Source of the DNA: an uncultured Hyphomicrobiales bacterium
Lineage (GTDB): Bacteria > Pseudomonadota > Alphaproteobacteria > Rhizobiales > Xanthobacteraceae
DNA: 64,000 nucleotides
Direction of reading: 5' to 3'
Assembly: GCA_903878085.1 (NCBI GenBank)
Contig: CAIRGJ010000055.1
Coordinates: 124,001 to 188,000 of the forward strand
In this document: piece by piece, positions 17,942-26,576 of the stretch
Numbering within the stretch: position 1 is the stretch's first letter
How the letters are laid out: each line of letters opens with the position of its first letter
Translations under genes and position numbers: made by a program
Notes under the pieces: generated by a model
Database searches by the model: none
What the model was told of the DNA's origin: nothing
Seen by the model: the letters and a program-made list of their open reading frames with translations, nothing else

Positions 17942-18011
17942 TACGCGCCCCACAATGCGGCCGTAACCGGCCGCTCAAATCGACTATAGCCGACTTGGGC
18001 AAATCGGTCGC

Positions 18012-18035
18012 CGATCTCGGGTAAACCCGAGATCG
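18012..18035. repeat. Perfect 11-bp inverted repeat between two membrane paralogs
   Basis: CGATCTCGGGT and ACCCGAGATCG flank only two bases, giving a very stable hairpin. No T-tract follows on either strand, so it is not a standard terminator. It lies about 70 bases upstream of the first paralog and 43 bases past the stop of the second. Confidence 0.6.
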
Positions 18036-18077
18036 CTTGCCGCAATCAACGCAGGTGGGGCGCTTTAGTTCAAGCTT

Positions 18078-19460
18078 TTAGCGCGAGGCGGGCAAAATGC
18101 CGCGGACCGCGGCGTGGCGCTGATAGGCGCGGAGTGCGGCGAGGGCGACGGCGAAGCTGGCGAGCCAGACCACGCGGGCGCCGTAGCGGTCATGCGGGTT
18201 GGACAGGGCGCCGCAGACAAAGGCATTGGCCAGCAAGGTGAGACTGACCCAAGCGGCCAGTTCGGCGATGTCGGGCGGCACTTTATTGTGCCGCGCCAGC
18301 AGCAGCAGCACCGGCAGCAGCGCGATCGACAGCAGCGCCAGCGGATATTGCAGGGCGTTGATGGCGGCGAACGAGATTTCGCCGCGCTGCTGGCGCGCCG
18401 CCCACATCTCCGGCTCAAGCCGCGGTGTGAAGTCATGGATGATGAAGTAGGTGTGCCAGACCCAGTGCACCACGCCTTCGCCGGTGTGCACGGCGACCAG
18501 TTGCTTGGCGGTGGCGATGGCGGCGGTCTCGGCCTGCAGCACCGGATACTGGATCAGGCTGTCGACCGCGATCTTCTCCATCTCTTTGCCAAGTCCGGCG
18601 AAGCGGCCGAGGCTGTCGAACAGCTTGCTGCCCCAGAACCAGACGTCGGCGTCGTTCGGAAGCTCGTTCTTGTAGGCGCAGAGCCGCAGCGCCGGATTGG
18701 GGCAGTGCTCGTCGAGATATTTTTTGACAATGCCATCCTGCAACATGCGGCCGAAGGACAAGGCGAAGCCGCCCGGCGTCCAGGCCAGCCGCTTGGCGAC
18801 GGCGTAGTCGGCGGCGAACACCATCAGGGCACCGAGCACCAGCGCGATGAGGCCGCGCCGCAGATTGGCGGCCGGCATGCGCGCGCGGTTAAATAGCCAG
18901 AGCAGCGTTGCCGCCACGAGCAACGCGGCCAGCACGGCGATGGTGGCGCTATGGGTCGCCGCGGCGACCGCGGTCAGTACGATCAGGCCGACGCGCTCCG
19001 GCCCGCTCAAGGCTTCGTTGCGCATCAGCAGCAGATAAAGCGCGAAGACGCCGAGGCCGCAGAAGATATCCGTGAGCAGGATCGCGGTCAGCCAGGGCAA
19101 GCTGGTGAGCGCCGACAGCACGGCGATGGTGCCGAGCAGGAGCCCCGGCCGCTCGCCGAGGCCATGTGCACGCAGCATCAGCGCGGTAATCCAGACCGTG
19201 AGCGCGGACTGACCCAGCACCACCGGCCAGAACGACAGCGGTACACCCAGATTGAGAATGAGGCCGTAAACGACGGCGCGGCTCGGCACCAAGGTGCCCT
19301 CGTACCAGCGCGCCAGATAGCCGCCGGTATCGTATTGCAGCAGCGGGAAATGATTCCAGACCGCCGGCGCGATCAGGACCGTCATCGACAACACGATAGC
19401 AAGCGCCCAGCGGGCGCGGTCGTGCAGCGGCAGCATTTGAATCCCCCGAATCGCATTCAC
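18078..19460 (-). CDS. Polytopic membrane protein of unknown function (tandem copy 2)
   Basis: This 460-residue paralog of the preceding protein shares LLQYDTGGYLARWYEG, VPLSFWPVVLGQSALTVW, the central loop LSFGRMLQDGIVKKYLD, HCPNPALRLCAYKNELPND and WFWGSKLFDSLG. The membrane topology and length match, so the pair arose by tandem duplication. A lipid-linked sugar transferase or polymer-biogenesis role is possible by analogy with GT-C proteins, but this is conjecture. ATG 19436 (MLPLHDRARW) is an alternative start. Confidence 0.7.
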   Translation of the reverse strand: MNAIRGIQMLPLHDRARWALAIVLSMTVLIAPAVWNHFPLLQYDTGGYLARWYEGTLVPSRAVVYGLILNLGVPLSFWPVVLGQSALTVWITALMLRAHGLGERPGLLLGTIAVLSALTSLPWLTAILLTDIFCGLGVFALYLLLMRNEALSGPERVGLIVLTAVAAATHSATIAVLAALLVAATLLWLFNRARMPAANLRRGLIALVLGALMVFAADYAVAKRLAWTPGGFALSFGRMLQDGIVKKYLDEHCPNPALRLCAYKNELPNDADVWFWGSKLFDSLGRFAGLGKEMEKIAVDSLIQYPVLQAETAAIATAKQLVAVHTGEGVVHWVWHTYFIIHDFTPRLEPEMWAARQQRGEISFAAINALQYPLALLSIALLPVLLLLARHNKVPPDIAELAAWVSLTLLANAFVCGALSNPHDRYGARVVWLASFAVALAALRAYQRHAAVRGILPASR

Positions 19461-19583
19461 TTTCGTTTTTTATTGTTGTGCCTCATTACCGTTTCGGCCG
19501 CGCGCGGGCTAGGGCGAAATGCAGCGATTGTGCTAGCCTCAGCCGCGCTGCAGCATGAATGTTGCATTGCGGTTGAGGCCTCG

Positions 19584-20756
19584 ATGTTCGTCAATTTTTT
19601 CACCGAACTGAAATCCGCCGGCGTGCCGGTGAGCTTGCGCGAATACCTGACGCTGATGGAGGCGATGCAGGCCGATCTGGCGTTCCGCCGGGTCGAGGAT
19701 TTCTATTATCTGTCGCGCGCCACGCTGGTGAAGGACGAGCGCAATCTCGACAAGTTCGACCGCGTGTTCGGCCACGTGTTCAAGGGCCTCGAGATGCTCG
19801 GCGACGGCGTCGAAGCCGAGATCCCGGCGGAGTGGCTCAAGAAACTCGCCGATAAATTTCTCACCGAAGACGAGAAGAAGCAGATCGAGGCCATGGGCGG
19901 CCTCGAGAAATTGCTCGAGACGCTGAAGAAGCGGCTGGCCGAGCAGAAGGGCCGTCACCAGGGCGGCTCGAAGTGGATAGGCACCGGCGGCACCTCGCCG
20001 TTTGGCAATGGCGGTTACAACCCCGAAGGCATCCGCATCGGCGGCGAAAGCACCCACAAGCGCGCGGTGAAAGTCTGGGACAAGCGCGAGTTCAAGGACC
20101 TCGACGACGGGGCCGAACTCGGCACCCGCAATATCAAGCTGGCGCTACGCCGCCTGCGCAAGTTCGCCCGCACCGGCGCGCCCGACGAGCTCGATCTCGA
20201 CGGCACCATCCAGGGCACCGCACACAAGGGTTATCTCGACATCCACATGCGGCCGGAGCGGCACAACGCGGTAAAGGTGCTGCTGTTCTTCGACATCGGC
20301 GGCTCGATGGACGAACACATCAAGGCGACCGAAGAACTGTTCTCGGCGACGCGCACCGAGTTCAAGCACATGGAGCATTTCTACTTCCACAATTGCCTGT
20401 ACGAGAAAGTGTGGAAGGAAAACCGCCGCCGCTTCACCGCCGTCACGCCGACCTGGGACCTGCTGCACACTTATCCGCACGACTACAAAGTCGTGATCGT
20501 CGGCGACGCCGCGATGTCGCCTTACGAGATCACGGCGCCGGGCGGCTCGGTTGAGCATTACAACGACGAGCCGGGCGCGACCTGGCTGGAGCGCGTGACG
20601 CGAACCTATCCGGCCTGCGTCTGGCTCAATCCGGTGCCGGAAGCCGAGTGGGATTTCACCTATTCGATCAAGCTGGTGCAGCAGCTGATGGGCGGGCGGA
20701 TGTATCCGCTGACGCTGGACGGTCTCGATCGCGCGATGCGGGAATTGGTGCGCTAG
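19584..20756 (+). CDS. VWA-domain protein, CoxE-like
   Basis: This 390-residue cytosolic protein has an N-terminal helical region (MFVNFFTELKSAGVPVSLRE, typical of CoxE/COG3552 relatives) and a C-terminal von Willebrand A domain. The metal-site motif is DIGGSMDEH (about residues 237-245) in place of canonical DxSxS. Such proteins work with a MoxR-type AAA+ ATPase as a chaperone pair that inserts metal cofactors or remodels complexes. The matching MoxR gene is in this window, but about 15.6 kb away and on the opposite strand (36361-37218). A long in-frame extension upstream of 19584 is antisense to the membrane gene and was ignored. Confidence 0.85.
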   Translation: MFVNFFTELKSAGVPVSLREYLTLMEAMQADLAFRRVEDFYYLSRATLVKDERNLDKFDRVFGHVFKGLEMLGDGVEAEIPAEWLKKLADKFLTEDEKKQIEAMGGLEKLLETLKKRLAEQKGRHQGGSKWIGTGGTSPFGNGGYNPEGIRIGGESTHKRAVKVWDKREFKDLDDGAELGTRNIKLALRRLRKFARTGAPDELDLDGTIQGTAHKGYLDIHMRPERHNAVKVLLFFDIGGSMDEHIKATEELFSATRTEFKHMEHFYFHNCLYEKVWKENRRRFTAVTPTWDLLHTYPHDYKVVIVGDAAMSPYEITAPGGSVEHYNDEPGATWLERVTRTYPACVWLNPVPEAEWDFTYSIKLVQQLMGGRMYPLTLDGLDRAMRELVR

Positions 20757-21009
20757 CCGGCCGCCTGCGTCGGAATTTGCGCAATGGTGCGCCTGCATAT
20801 GCGTGATTGATCGATTATAAAGCGGGGCGGATTGTCGTCTGTGCCAGGCAGGGTGTCAGCCTTGCGGAGCACATGGTTATCCTACGGGCAAATACGTAGT
20901 CGATTGACGCCGGCTGGTCTCTACCGGCCGATTCCAAAATGTGTACGGCAATGAACATAGTTGCGCTGGATCAAGGCGGACCTCGCGATTCTGGGAATGA
21001 TAGCAAACC

Positions 21010-21306
21010 ATGATCCAATCGAAGAAAGATCAGGCCATGCTCACCAGCGCACCGCAGCCAAACCCCGACCATGCGCGTAACATGGGCGCGATGACCGAGC
21101 GGCTGGGGCTTAACACGGCTCCCGCGGCATGGCCGACCGGGGTGTCGCTGCTGGCTCAGGCGGTCGATGCCTGCCAGCGTTGCGACGCGGATACCATGTG
21201 CACGGATTGGCTGGCGCGCGCGCCCAAGGCCGTCGCGGCGCCGCCCGCCTTCTGCTCCAACGGACCGCGATTTAAACTCGCCAAGCGGGCGAAAGAGCGC
21301 GGCTAG
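21010..21306 (+). CDS. Small Cys-containing protein, DUF6455-like
   Basis: The 98-residue product shows the arrangement MGAMTERLG, then CQRCDADTMCTDWLA, then PAFCSNGPRF. Four cysteines fall in a C-x2-C-x5-C ... C pattern with a following W-L. This resembles the DUF6455 group of small alphaproteobacterial proteins. A metal or Fe-S site is conceivable, but no role is known to me. The start could also be ATG 21046. No Shine-Dalgarno sequence is strong, and the 250 bases before it hold nothing I recognise. Confidence 0.6.
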   Translation: MIQSKKDQAMLTSAPQPNPDHARNMGAMTERLGLNTAPAAWPTGVSLLAQAVDACQRCDADTMCTDWLARAPKAVAAPPAFCSNGPRFKLAKRAKERG

Positions 21307-21386
21307 GGTTTTGTAGCGTCGTTGTGTTCGGCGTTGGTCGCGTTCAGCGTTTGTTGCGTTAAAAATAAAAAGAAGTATCTCCCTTG

Positions 21387-21408
21387 CCCTCCCCTGAACA
21401 GGGGAGGG
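21387..21408 (-). terminator. Palindromic CCCTCCCCTG element, possible hemN terminator
   Basis: CCCTCCCCTG and its inverse CAGGGGAGGG flank two bases. On the minus strand a T-rich run (CTTTTTATTTTTA) follows about ten bases later, so it may end the chaB-hemN transcript. The CCCTCCCC...GGGGAGGG core also occurs as a dispersed intergenic element in Bradyrhizobium relatives. Confidence 0.5.
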
Positions 21409-21437
21409 TGGGGAGGCGTTCCGTTACACGGCCGTCC

Positions 21438-22763
21438 TTACACCGCCACCGAATGTTTCTTCTGGCTGGCCGCGAGATAAGTGTCGAAGGCCGCGGCGGC
21501 GATCCGCACATACGGCCGGCCTTGTTCGGTCATCGTGATGCGCGCGCCGTCGATTTGAAGCAGGCCTTGGCCGGCGAGCGGCTCAAGTGTCTCGATCTCG
21601 GCGGCAAAGCGCGCCGTGCCGCCAAATGCGTCGAGATCGACCGCCAGATCGCACATCAACCGCTCAATGATCGCCGCGCGCAGGCGGTCGTCATCCGACA
21701 GGATCAGACCCTTCACGATGGGGAAGCGCCCGGCAGCGACGCTACGCGAATAGCCGCCGAGATCGGGCGCGTTCTGCACGAAACCCTGCGGCAGTTTGCC
21801 GATAGAGCTGGCGCCCAGCCCGATCAGCGCGTCGGCGTCGTCGGTCGTATAGCCCTGAAAATTGCGGTGCAGGCGGTGCTCGCGGGTGGCGGCGCAAAGC
21901 TCGTCGGACGGCAAGGCGAAATGATCGAGGCCGATGGCCTGGTAGCCGAAACTGATCAGCGTCTCGGCCGCGGCCTGCGCTTGCTCGAGCCGCTCCGAAG
22001 GGCCGGGAAGGCTGGCCTCGTCGATCAGCCGCTGATGGCTCTTGAACCACGGCACATGCGCGTATCCGAACAGCGCGAGCCGCTGCGGCTTGAGCGAAAC
22101 GGCCAACTCGGCGCTGCGCGCGGCGTCGCGCGTGGTCTGCTCCGGCAGGCCGTACATCAAATCGAGGTTGAGGTTGGCGATGCCGGCCTCGCGCAGCCAA
22201 CCCGCGGCGCGCTCGACCAGTTCGAACGGCTGGACCCGGCCGATGGCCTGCTGCACATGCGGGTTGGCATCCTGCATGCCGAGGCTGGCGCGATTGACGC
22301 CGATGGCGGCCAGCGTGCGCACCAGCGGCTTATCGAGCTGGCGCGGGTCGAGTTCGATGGCGTGTTCCTTCAACTCCGACAGGTCGAAGCGAGAAGCGAG
22401 ACTGGCCGCGATCGTCTCCAGCCATTCTGGGCCGAGGATCGACGGTGTGCCGCCGCCCCAGTGCAGATGCGTGAGCTTGCGCCCCGACAGGTTCGCGAGC
22501 AACGCGATCTCCTTGATCAGGAGTTCGGCGTAATCGTCAATCGGCGCCCGCTTGCGCACGGCACGGGTGTTGCAGCCGCAATAATGGCAAAGCTCGGTGC
22601 AGAACGGGACGTGGATATAAAGCGACAGCCGCGCCTCGGGCGGCACTGCCGCGAGCCACTCGCCATAGCGTTCCGGGCTGACGGCGGCGGAGAAATGCGG
22701 CGCAGTCGGGTACGACGTGTAACGCGGCACATTGCGTTCGGCGAGCGCCAGGGATGGGGTCAT
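21438..22763 (-). CDS. hemN: Oxygen-independent coproporphyrinogen III oxidase
   Basis: This 441-residue radical-SAM enzyme decarboxylates coproporphyrinogen III to protoporphyrinogen IX without oxygen. The cluster motif is CTELCHYCGCNT (C-x3-C-x2-C, with the extra C of HemN), preceded by the family opening VPRYTSYPTAPHF, which also occurs in E. coli HemN. HWGGGTPS is the SAM-binding GGE equivalent. The length matches genuine HemN rather than the shorter HemW. The start codon overlaps the stop of chaB (ATGA). An Fnr/FixK-type site was looked for upstream without a clear hit. Confidence 0.93.
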   Translation of the reverse strand: MTPSLALAERNVPRYTSYPTAPHFSAAVSPERYGEWLAAVPPEARLSLYIHVPFCTELCHYCGCNTRAVRKRAPIDDYAELLIKEIALLANLSGRKLTHLHWGGGTPSILGPEWLETIAASLASRFDLSELKEHAIELDPRQLDKPLVRTLAAIGVNRASLGMQDANPHVQQAIGRVQPFELVERAAGWLREAGIANLNLDLMYGLPEQTTRDAARSAELAVSLKPQRLALFGYAHVPWFKSHQRLIDEASLPGPSERLEQAQAAAETLISFGYQAIGLDHFALPSDELCAATREHRLHRNFQGYTTDDADALIGLGASSIGKLPQGFVQNAPDLGGYSRSVAAGRFPIVKGLILSDDDRLRAAIIERLMCDLAVDLDAFGGTARFAAEIETLEPLAGQGLLQIDGARITMTEQGRPYVRIAAAAFDTYLAASQKKHSVAV

Positions 22764-22981
22764 GACGCGGCCATTTCACGCGCAACCCAAGCCTCGCCTT
22801 GCTTGACGTAACCGCGTTTGACCGCGGCCCAGGCGATCATATGGGCGCGCTTTTCCAGATCGGTTTCGCCGGCATGGGCCATAAAGGCGTGGTTGAACGC
22901 CTCACGGTAAATGTCCTGCGCGTGGTCGGGCAGGTGATGGCGCACGGACGGCGGCAGATCGTTATTGACGCGATATGGCAT
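22760..22981 (-). CDS. chaB: ChaB family protein
   Basis: This 73-residue small acidic/basic helical protein matches ChaB (putative cation transport regulator): PYRVNNDLPPSVRHHLPDHA, then AQDIYREAFNHAF and AHMIAWAAVKRGYVK. ChaB is named for a regulatory link to the ChaA Ca2+/H+ antiporter in E. coli, but its biochemistry is unsettled. Here it is translationally coupled to hemN by a 4-base overlap, and no chaA is near. Confidence 0.88.
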   Translation of the reverse strand: MPYRVNNDLPPSVRHHLPDHAQDIYREAFNHAFMAHAGETDLEKRAHMIAWAAVKRGYVKQGEAWVAREMAAS

Positions 22982-23098
22982 AAACTTGAACTCGACTTAG
23001 GCCGCTGGCCCCCGCCAGGATGATAAAATTATGTTAGCGCCGCTTGGCAAGACGCCGCTTTGCGATAAATCAATCACATTTGGCCGGATTTCGAGCCC

Positions 23099-23133
23099 AA
23101 AAACAACATCGCCGGGCTTTTGGCCCGGCGATG
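23099..23133 (-). terminator. Rho-independent terminator of the 23.2-kb coiled-coil gene
   Basis: An 11-bp stem (CATCGCCGGGC / GCCCGGCGATG) with a 5-base loop is followed on the minus strand by TTGTTTTT. It lies about 55 bases beyond the stop at 23187. Confidence 0.8.
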
Positions 23134-23186
23134 CAGCAGATTGTCCGTGGACGTGTCTTGTTGGATTGACCGTCTGAGCGCTGCCG

Positions 23187-24665
23187 CTAGGCGGCGTTAG
23201 CGGCGCGCGGTTGCCCGGGCTCTTCCGCTTCCTGCTTGCTGCGCTGCAGGGCCATGACTTCGCGCATCAGGCGCGAGAAGTCCTTGCGGCCGGTTTCCAG
23301 CGCGCCTTCGACCACCGCCCGCTCGAGTTTCTCGCGGCGCAGTGCGGCGTTGAGTTCCTCGACCTGTTGCTCGTGCGCCTGTTGGTCGGCGACGCGGGCG
23401 TTTTCCAGATCGGCGACGCGGGCGTGGATCGCGGCGATGGTATCCTCGGCGCGGGTCAGCGCGGCTTCCTTGGTGGCATAGGCGCGGGCCAATGTGGTGC
23501 TGCGCTCGGCCAGGGAGGTGCGAGCCTGATCGAGTTCGCTCAGTTCGGATTCGCGCTGGATACGATCGGCTTCCAGATCCGACACGCGCGACTGAAAGGC
23601 ATCGCGCTCAAGGGCGAGTTCGCCGGCGCTGCGGTCGTAGTTGCGGATTTCCTCGGCGCGGGCGAGCAGGTGCTCGCGGGCCTCGACCAGCAGGTTCTCG
23701 GTCGAGGTGGCGCGCGCCTGCAGTGCGTCGAAGCGCATATGCTGGTTGGACAGCTCGTGCGCATGACGCTCATTGGCTTCATCGAGCGCGGCGACCAGCC
23801 GCGAACGTTCGGTGCTGGCTTCGACGAAATTGGCTTCGACGTGACGCAGGCGGCCCTGCGCGGCGTTCAGGCTGGCTTCGGTCTCGGTCAACTTGCGCGA
23901 CAGCCGCGCCACGTCGGCGCTGGCCTTGTTGAGCGAGGTCTGCTGCGCCCGCTTTTCGTCTTCGGCCGTCTGCAATCGCTGGCGCGCGGCATTGATGTCG
24001 GATTCAAGCGCGATGATACGCTTATCGGTGGCGGCGAGCCGCTCGTCGAGCCGGCGGTTCTCCTCGCGCAGCGACCTGTTTTCGCCGTTCTCCTGGGCGA
24101 GGCGCGATTCCAGCTCGACGATCTGGGCGCGGCGTGCGGCGATGTCGATGGAGATTTCGGCCTTGGTGGTTTCGGTCGAGCGCAGCAGGCTCTGCGTGGT
24201 GGCGATTTCCTGGCGTAGCGCCTTGCATTGCTGCTCGGACGCCGCCGTCTTCTTCTCCATCTCGGCGACTTCGTTGCGCAACTTGCCGTAGGCGGTACGG
24301 GTATTGGCCAGCACCGTCTGCAAGTTGATCTTTTCGGACTTTTCGGCCTCCAGAGCGCGCAACGTCTTGCTCAGCGGGTCGACCAGCTTGCCGACTGCGG
24401 CTTTGATGGTGTCGAGTTCACCGATCTTGGCCGTGGCATCGAGCATCAAATTGCGCAGCGACTCATTGTCGCCGCCGATCTGGGCGCCGAGCGCGGAGAA
24501 CAGCTCCTCGTCGAGTTCAAGCGGATTGTCGGGCAAGGCCGTGATGGCCGTGACATTGGCCCTATTATTGGCAGTGACGTTGCCGATCGAAGTGACGGGT
24601 GTAGGCTCTGACGGGCTGTCGAACAGACCGGCTTTGCGGGCGAAAAAGCCCCCAAATTTGCTCAT
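23187..24665 (-). CDS. Long coiled-coil protein A (intermediate-filament-like architecture)
   Basis: The 492-residue product has a basic/hydrophobic head MSKFGGFFARKAGLF, a polar linker, and an almost unbroken alpha-helical rod from about 75 to 480. The rod is full of heptads (LRALEAEKSEKINLQTVLA, ELESRLAQENGENRSLREE) and a short tail follows. No signal peptide, membrane helix or catalytic motif is visible. It is paralogous to 29712-31175 along the full length (NE.LRNL..D...KIGELD; RERMERAVVEGALE / REKLERAVVEGALE). Crescentin-like or scaffold function is possible, but I recognise no characterised homolog. A TTAACCAT site lies 98 bases upstream. Confidence 0.78.
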   Translation of the reverse strand: MSKFGGFFARKAGLFDSPSEPTPVTSIGNVTANNRANVTAITALPDNPLELDEELFSALGAQIGGDNESLRNLMLDATAKIGELDTIKAAVGKLVDPLSKTLRALEAEKSEKINLQTVLANTRTAYGKLRNEVAEMEKKTAASEQQCKALRQEIATTQSLLRSTETTKAEISIDIAARRAQIVELESRLAQENGENRSLREENRRLDERLAATDKRIIALESDINAARQRLQTAEDEKRAQQTSLNKASADVARLSRKLTETEASLNAAQGRLRHVEANFVEASTERSRLVAALDEANERHAHELSNQHMRFDALQARATSTENLLVEAREHLLARAEEIRNYDRSAGELALERDAFQSRVSDLEADRIQRESELSELDQARTSLAERSTTLARAYATKEAALTRAEDTIAAIHARVADLENARVADQQAHEQQVEELNAALRREKLERAVVEGALETGRKDFSRLMREVMALQRSKQEAEEPGQPRAANAA

Positions 24666-25022
24666 CGAGTGATCCTTTATTGCGCCGATCCGCCCGGCTG
24701 AAGCGACGCCGAATCACTTGAAAACCAATCTCTGTCTCAATTTGGAGCGGCTTGGTAAACAGATGGTTAAGAGCCTGGTCGATGGCGCAAAAGATTGTGT
24801 TTTATCAGGTGGTTGTCATATTTCTTGGTTTGCAGCAGGGGCGGCGCTGGGGGTGGGCGAAATTGGCGTTCACGAGTGCTTTCGGCCGCAAATATGGGTC
24901 CCATTATGCGTTCCATGGCCTGTGAATAACTTATCCGGCCGGCGCGCCGTCGCCTCGACTTGGCAGAGGAAGCGGCCCACATATCGACTCTCGTCCAGAA
25001 CGGACCACCGGGAGACCTAGGG
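24666..25022. other. Divergent intergenic region (357 bp)
   Basis: Between the leftward coiled-coil gene and the rightward small exported protein I see only the TTAACCAT half-site at 24763-24770 and no supported ORF. An open frame at 24718-25020 lacks a start signal and protein-like composition. Confidence 0.55.
24763..24770 (-). promoter_or_regulatory. CtrA-like half-site TTAACCAT upstream of coiled-coil gene A
   Basis: TTAACCAT reads on the minus strand, 98 bases before the start of the leftward coiled-coil gene. The same octamer in the same orientation precedes the paralog (31310-31317). Motif evidence only. Confidence 0.4.
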
Positions 25023-25475
25023 ATGAACCGCAAACTTGCTATTTTTGCCGCGATCGTCGCGGCCTTTAGCTTCGCCAGCCAGAGCGCCCAAGCGGGCGGC
25101 GGCTACCACCACGACAAGAAAAAGCTCGCGGTTGTTGCGATCGGCGTCGGCGCGGCATCGAGCGCCGCTTTCTTCGCCCTCAATAATTGGCGCTGGAACG
25201 GCTGGGACACCAATGGCAGCGGTGCCGGCTTGACCCGCCTCGGCGCCTGGGGCGCCACCACAATCGGCTGCGCCGCGGTTTCGCCGATCGTTGCGACCGT
25301 CGTGCTCAACCGTCCGCTCACCATGCGCGAAGCGCATGTCCTGGTCGGCTCCTGCGTGGTCCCGATCGTCGGCGGCCTGGTGGTCAACGCCGTCTGGGAC
25401 GCGCATCCGGAATGGGAACCGGGCAAGCCGATGCACCACGGCAAAATGCGTCACCACAAAAGGAAGATGATGTAG
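25023..25475 (+). CDS. Small exported/membrane protein, unknown
   Basis: The 150-residue product has a signal peptide ending near SAQAGGGYHHDKK. Hydrophobic segments follow (LAVVAIGVGAASSAAFFAL; TTIGCAAVSPIVATVVL; VLVGSCVVPIVGGLVVNAVW), and a His/Lys-rich tail (MHHGKMRHHKRKMM) closes it. The histidine-rich ends could bind metal, but this is a guess from composition. ATG 25023 follows GGGAGACCTAGGG, a good ribosome site. It is monocistronic, with a strong terminator 30 bases after the stop. Confidence 0.7.
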   Translation: MNRKLAIFAAIVAAFSFASQSAQAGGGYHHDKKKLAVVAIGVGAASSAAFFALNNWRWNGWDTNGSGAGLTRLGAWGATTIGCAAVSPIVATVVLNRPLTMREAHVLVGSCVVPIVGGLVVNAVWDAHPEWEPGKPMHHGKMRHHKRKMM

Positions 25476-25505
25476 TCCGCCGATACAGCGACTTCGTCTT
25501 CAACG

Positions 25506-25545
25506 AAAAACCGCCGGTGCTGAAAAGCACCGGCGGTTTTGTTTT
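25506..25545 (+). terminator. Rho-independent terminator
   Basis: A 14-bp stem (AAACCGCCGGTGCT / AGCACCGGCGGTTT) with a GAAA tetraloop is followed by TGTTTT. It ends the small exported-protein gene. Confidence 0.9.
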
Positions 25546-25562
25546 GGCGATCCCGTCGTCGT

Positions 25563-25686
25563 GAGGTGCGAGCCAACAGGTCCGCGCGATGCGCGGCCCG
25601 ATGACAGGCTCCGCGAGCCTCGAAGGATGAACGGGCCCAATTCTTCAAGAACTTGGCCCTTCGAGGGCCGCCACCTCAGGGCGACG
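25563..25686. repeat. Dispersed palindromic intergenic element (GAGGTGCGAG...CCTCAGGG type)
   Basis: The stretch opens with GAGGTGCGAGCC, contains GGCTCCGCGAGCCTCGAAGG, and closes with CCTTCGAGGGCCGCCACCTC, so the ends are inverted copies of each other. A central hairpin (GGGCCCAATTCTT / AAGAACTTGGCCC) is embedded. This layout is typical of dispersed elements in Bradyrhizobiaceae genomes. It sits between two convergent genes. Confidence 0.7.
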
Positions 25687-25695
25687 GCGAGAGAG

Positions 25696-26454
25696 CTAAG
25701 CCTTCTTCGCGATAAACAAACCTTCGCAGAGGCGGAAGGTGAGGTCGGGGCCTTCCACGTTTTTCGGCTCCATGACCGTCACGACGTCGGGCGTCGCCAA
25801 GGCCAGCATTGCGCGCAGGAAGTTCTGCATGTCGGTGTTGTGGCGGGCGGCCCAACTCTTGAATTCCATCGTCTTGAAGATCTGTTCTTCGTGGCCGATC
25901 GTGAAGCCGGCTTTTTTCAGCGCCGCGCGCCATTCTTCCATCGGCCAGGCGCGCAGATGGCTCGGATCGCGGAAGCGCTCGAAAGCGTTGACGTAGTCGC
26001 CGACGGCGCCTTCCGGCACGACGTTATCGACCACCGCGAACACGCCGCTCGGCTTGAGCACGCGATGCACTTCGCCGAGAAATTCCGCGATCGAGTCGAA
26101 ATGATGCGGCGCGATCCGGCAGGTGACCAGATCGAAGCTTTCGTCTTCGAACGGCAGCGCCTCGGCCTTGGCGTAAGCGGTGCGGACATTGGCGAGGCCG
26201 CGCTTGGCGGCTTCGCCCTTCACCATATCGAGCATTTCCTGGGTGATGTCGGTGGCCCAGACGCGCTCGACATGCGGCGCGAAAGTGTAGGCGACGTGAC
26301 CGCCGCCGGTGGCGACGTCGAGCACACGCCAGTTCTTTTGCGGCTTGGTGAGATCGACCAGCCGCTGCAGGCTTTTGCCGAGCGCGTGCGGCGTCGAGGT
26401 GAGATAGCTCGCGGCGGTCTTGCCGAATTGTTCCTGGACGATGGTCTTGTTCAT
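25696..26454 (-). CDS. Class I SAM-dependent methyltransferase (UbiE/Methyltransf_11 type)
   Basis: This 252-residue cytosolic methyltransferase shows motif I as VLDVATGGGHVAYTFAPHV, an acidic motif II at VWATDITQEML, and FDLVTCRIAPHHF as motif IV. The family methylates small molecules (quinones, sterols, other metabolites), and the substrate is not predictable. Its start lies 50 bases from the lactate permease terminator, so it is probably a separate transcript. Confidence 0.85.
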   Translation of the reverse strand: MNKTIVQEQFGKTAASYLTSTPHALGKSLQRLVDLTKPQKNWRVLDVATGGGHVAYTFAPHVERVWATDITQEMLDMVKGEAAKRGLANVRTAYAKAEALPFEDESFDLVTCRIAPHHFDSIAEFLGEVHRVLKPSGVFAVVDNVVPEGAVGDYVNAFERFRDPSHLRAWPMEEWRAALKKAGFTIGHEEQIFKTMEFKSWAARHNTDMQNFLRAMLALATPDVVTVMEPKNVEGPDLTFRLCEGLFIAKKA

Positions 26455-26503
26455 GAGGTTTTCCGGTCGGGTTTGAAGGTCGGATTATATAGCGCGACTC
26501 AAG

Positions 26504-26533
26504 AAAAAGCCCTGCATCTTTCGATGCAGGGCT
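26504..26533 (-). terminator. Rho-independent terminator of the lactate permease gene
   Basis: An 11-bp stem (AGCCCTGCATC / GATGCAGGGCT) with a 4-base loop is followed on the minus strand by TTTTT. It lies about 45 bases past the lldP stop. Confidence 0.88.
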
Positions 26534-26576
26534 GTGTTGCGGCGACCTGCAAAAGCAGGCGCTTATTGGGCGATCA

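Noticed and set aside
16524-18002. 492-residue minus-strand frame overlapping the first membrane paralog
   Set aside because: It is Arg/Ala/Pro-rich shadow sequence. The overlapping frame encodes a hydrophobic polytopic protein with a clear paralog.
18951-19583. In-frame upstream extension of the VWA gene
   Set aside because: It runs antisense through the membrane paralog and has Arg/Gln-rich shadow composition. ATG 19584 begins the conserved CoxE-like N-terminus.
24718-25020. 100-residue ORF upstream of the small exported protein
   Set aside because: It has no Shine-Dalgarno sequence and mixed, non-protein-like composition. It spans the putative promoter and CtrA-like site.
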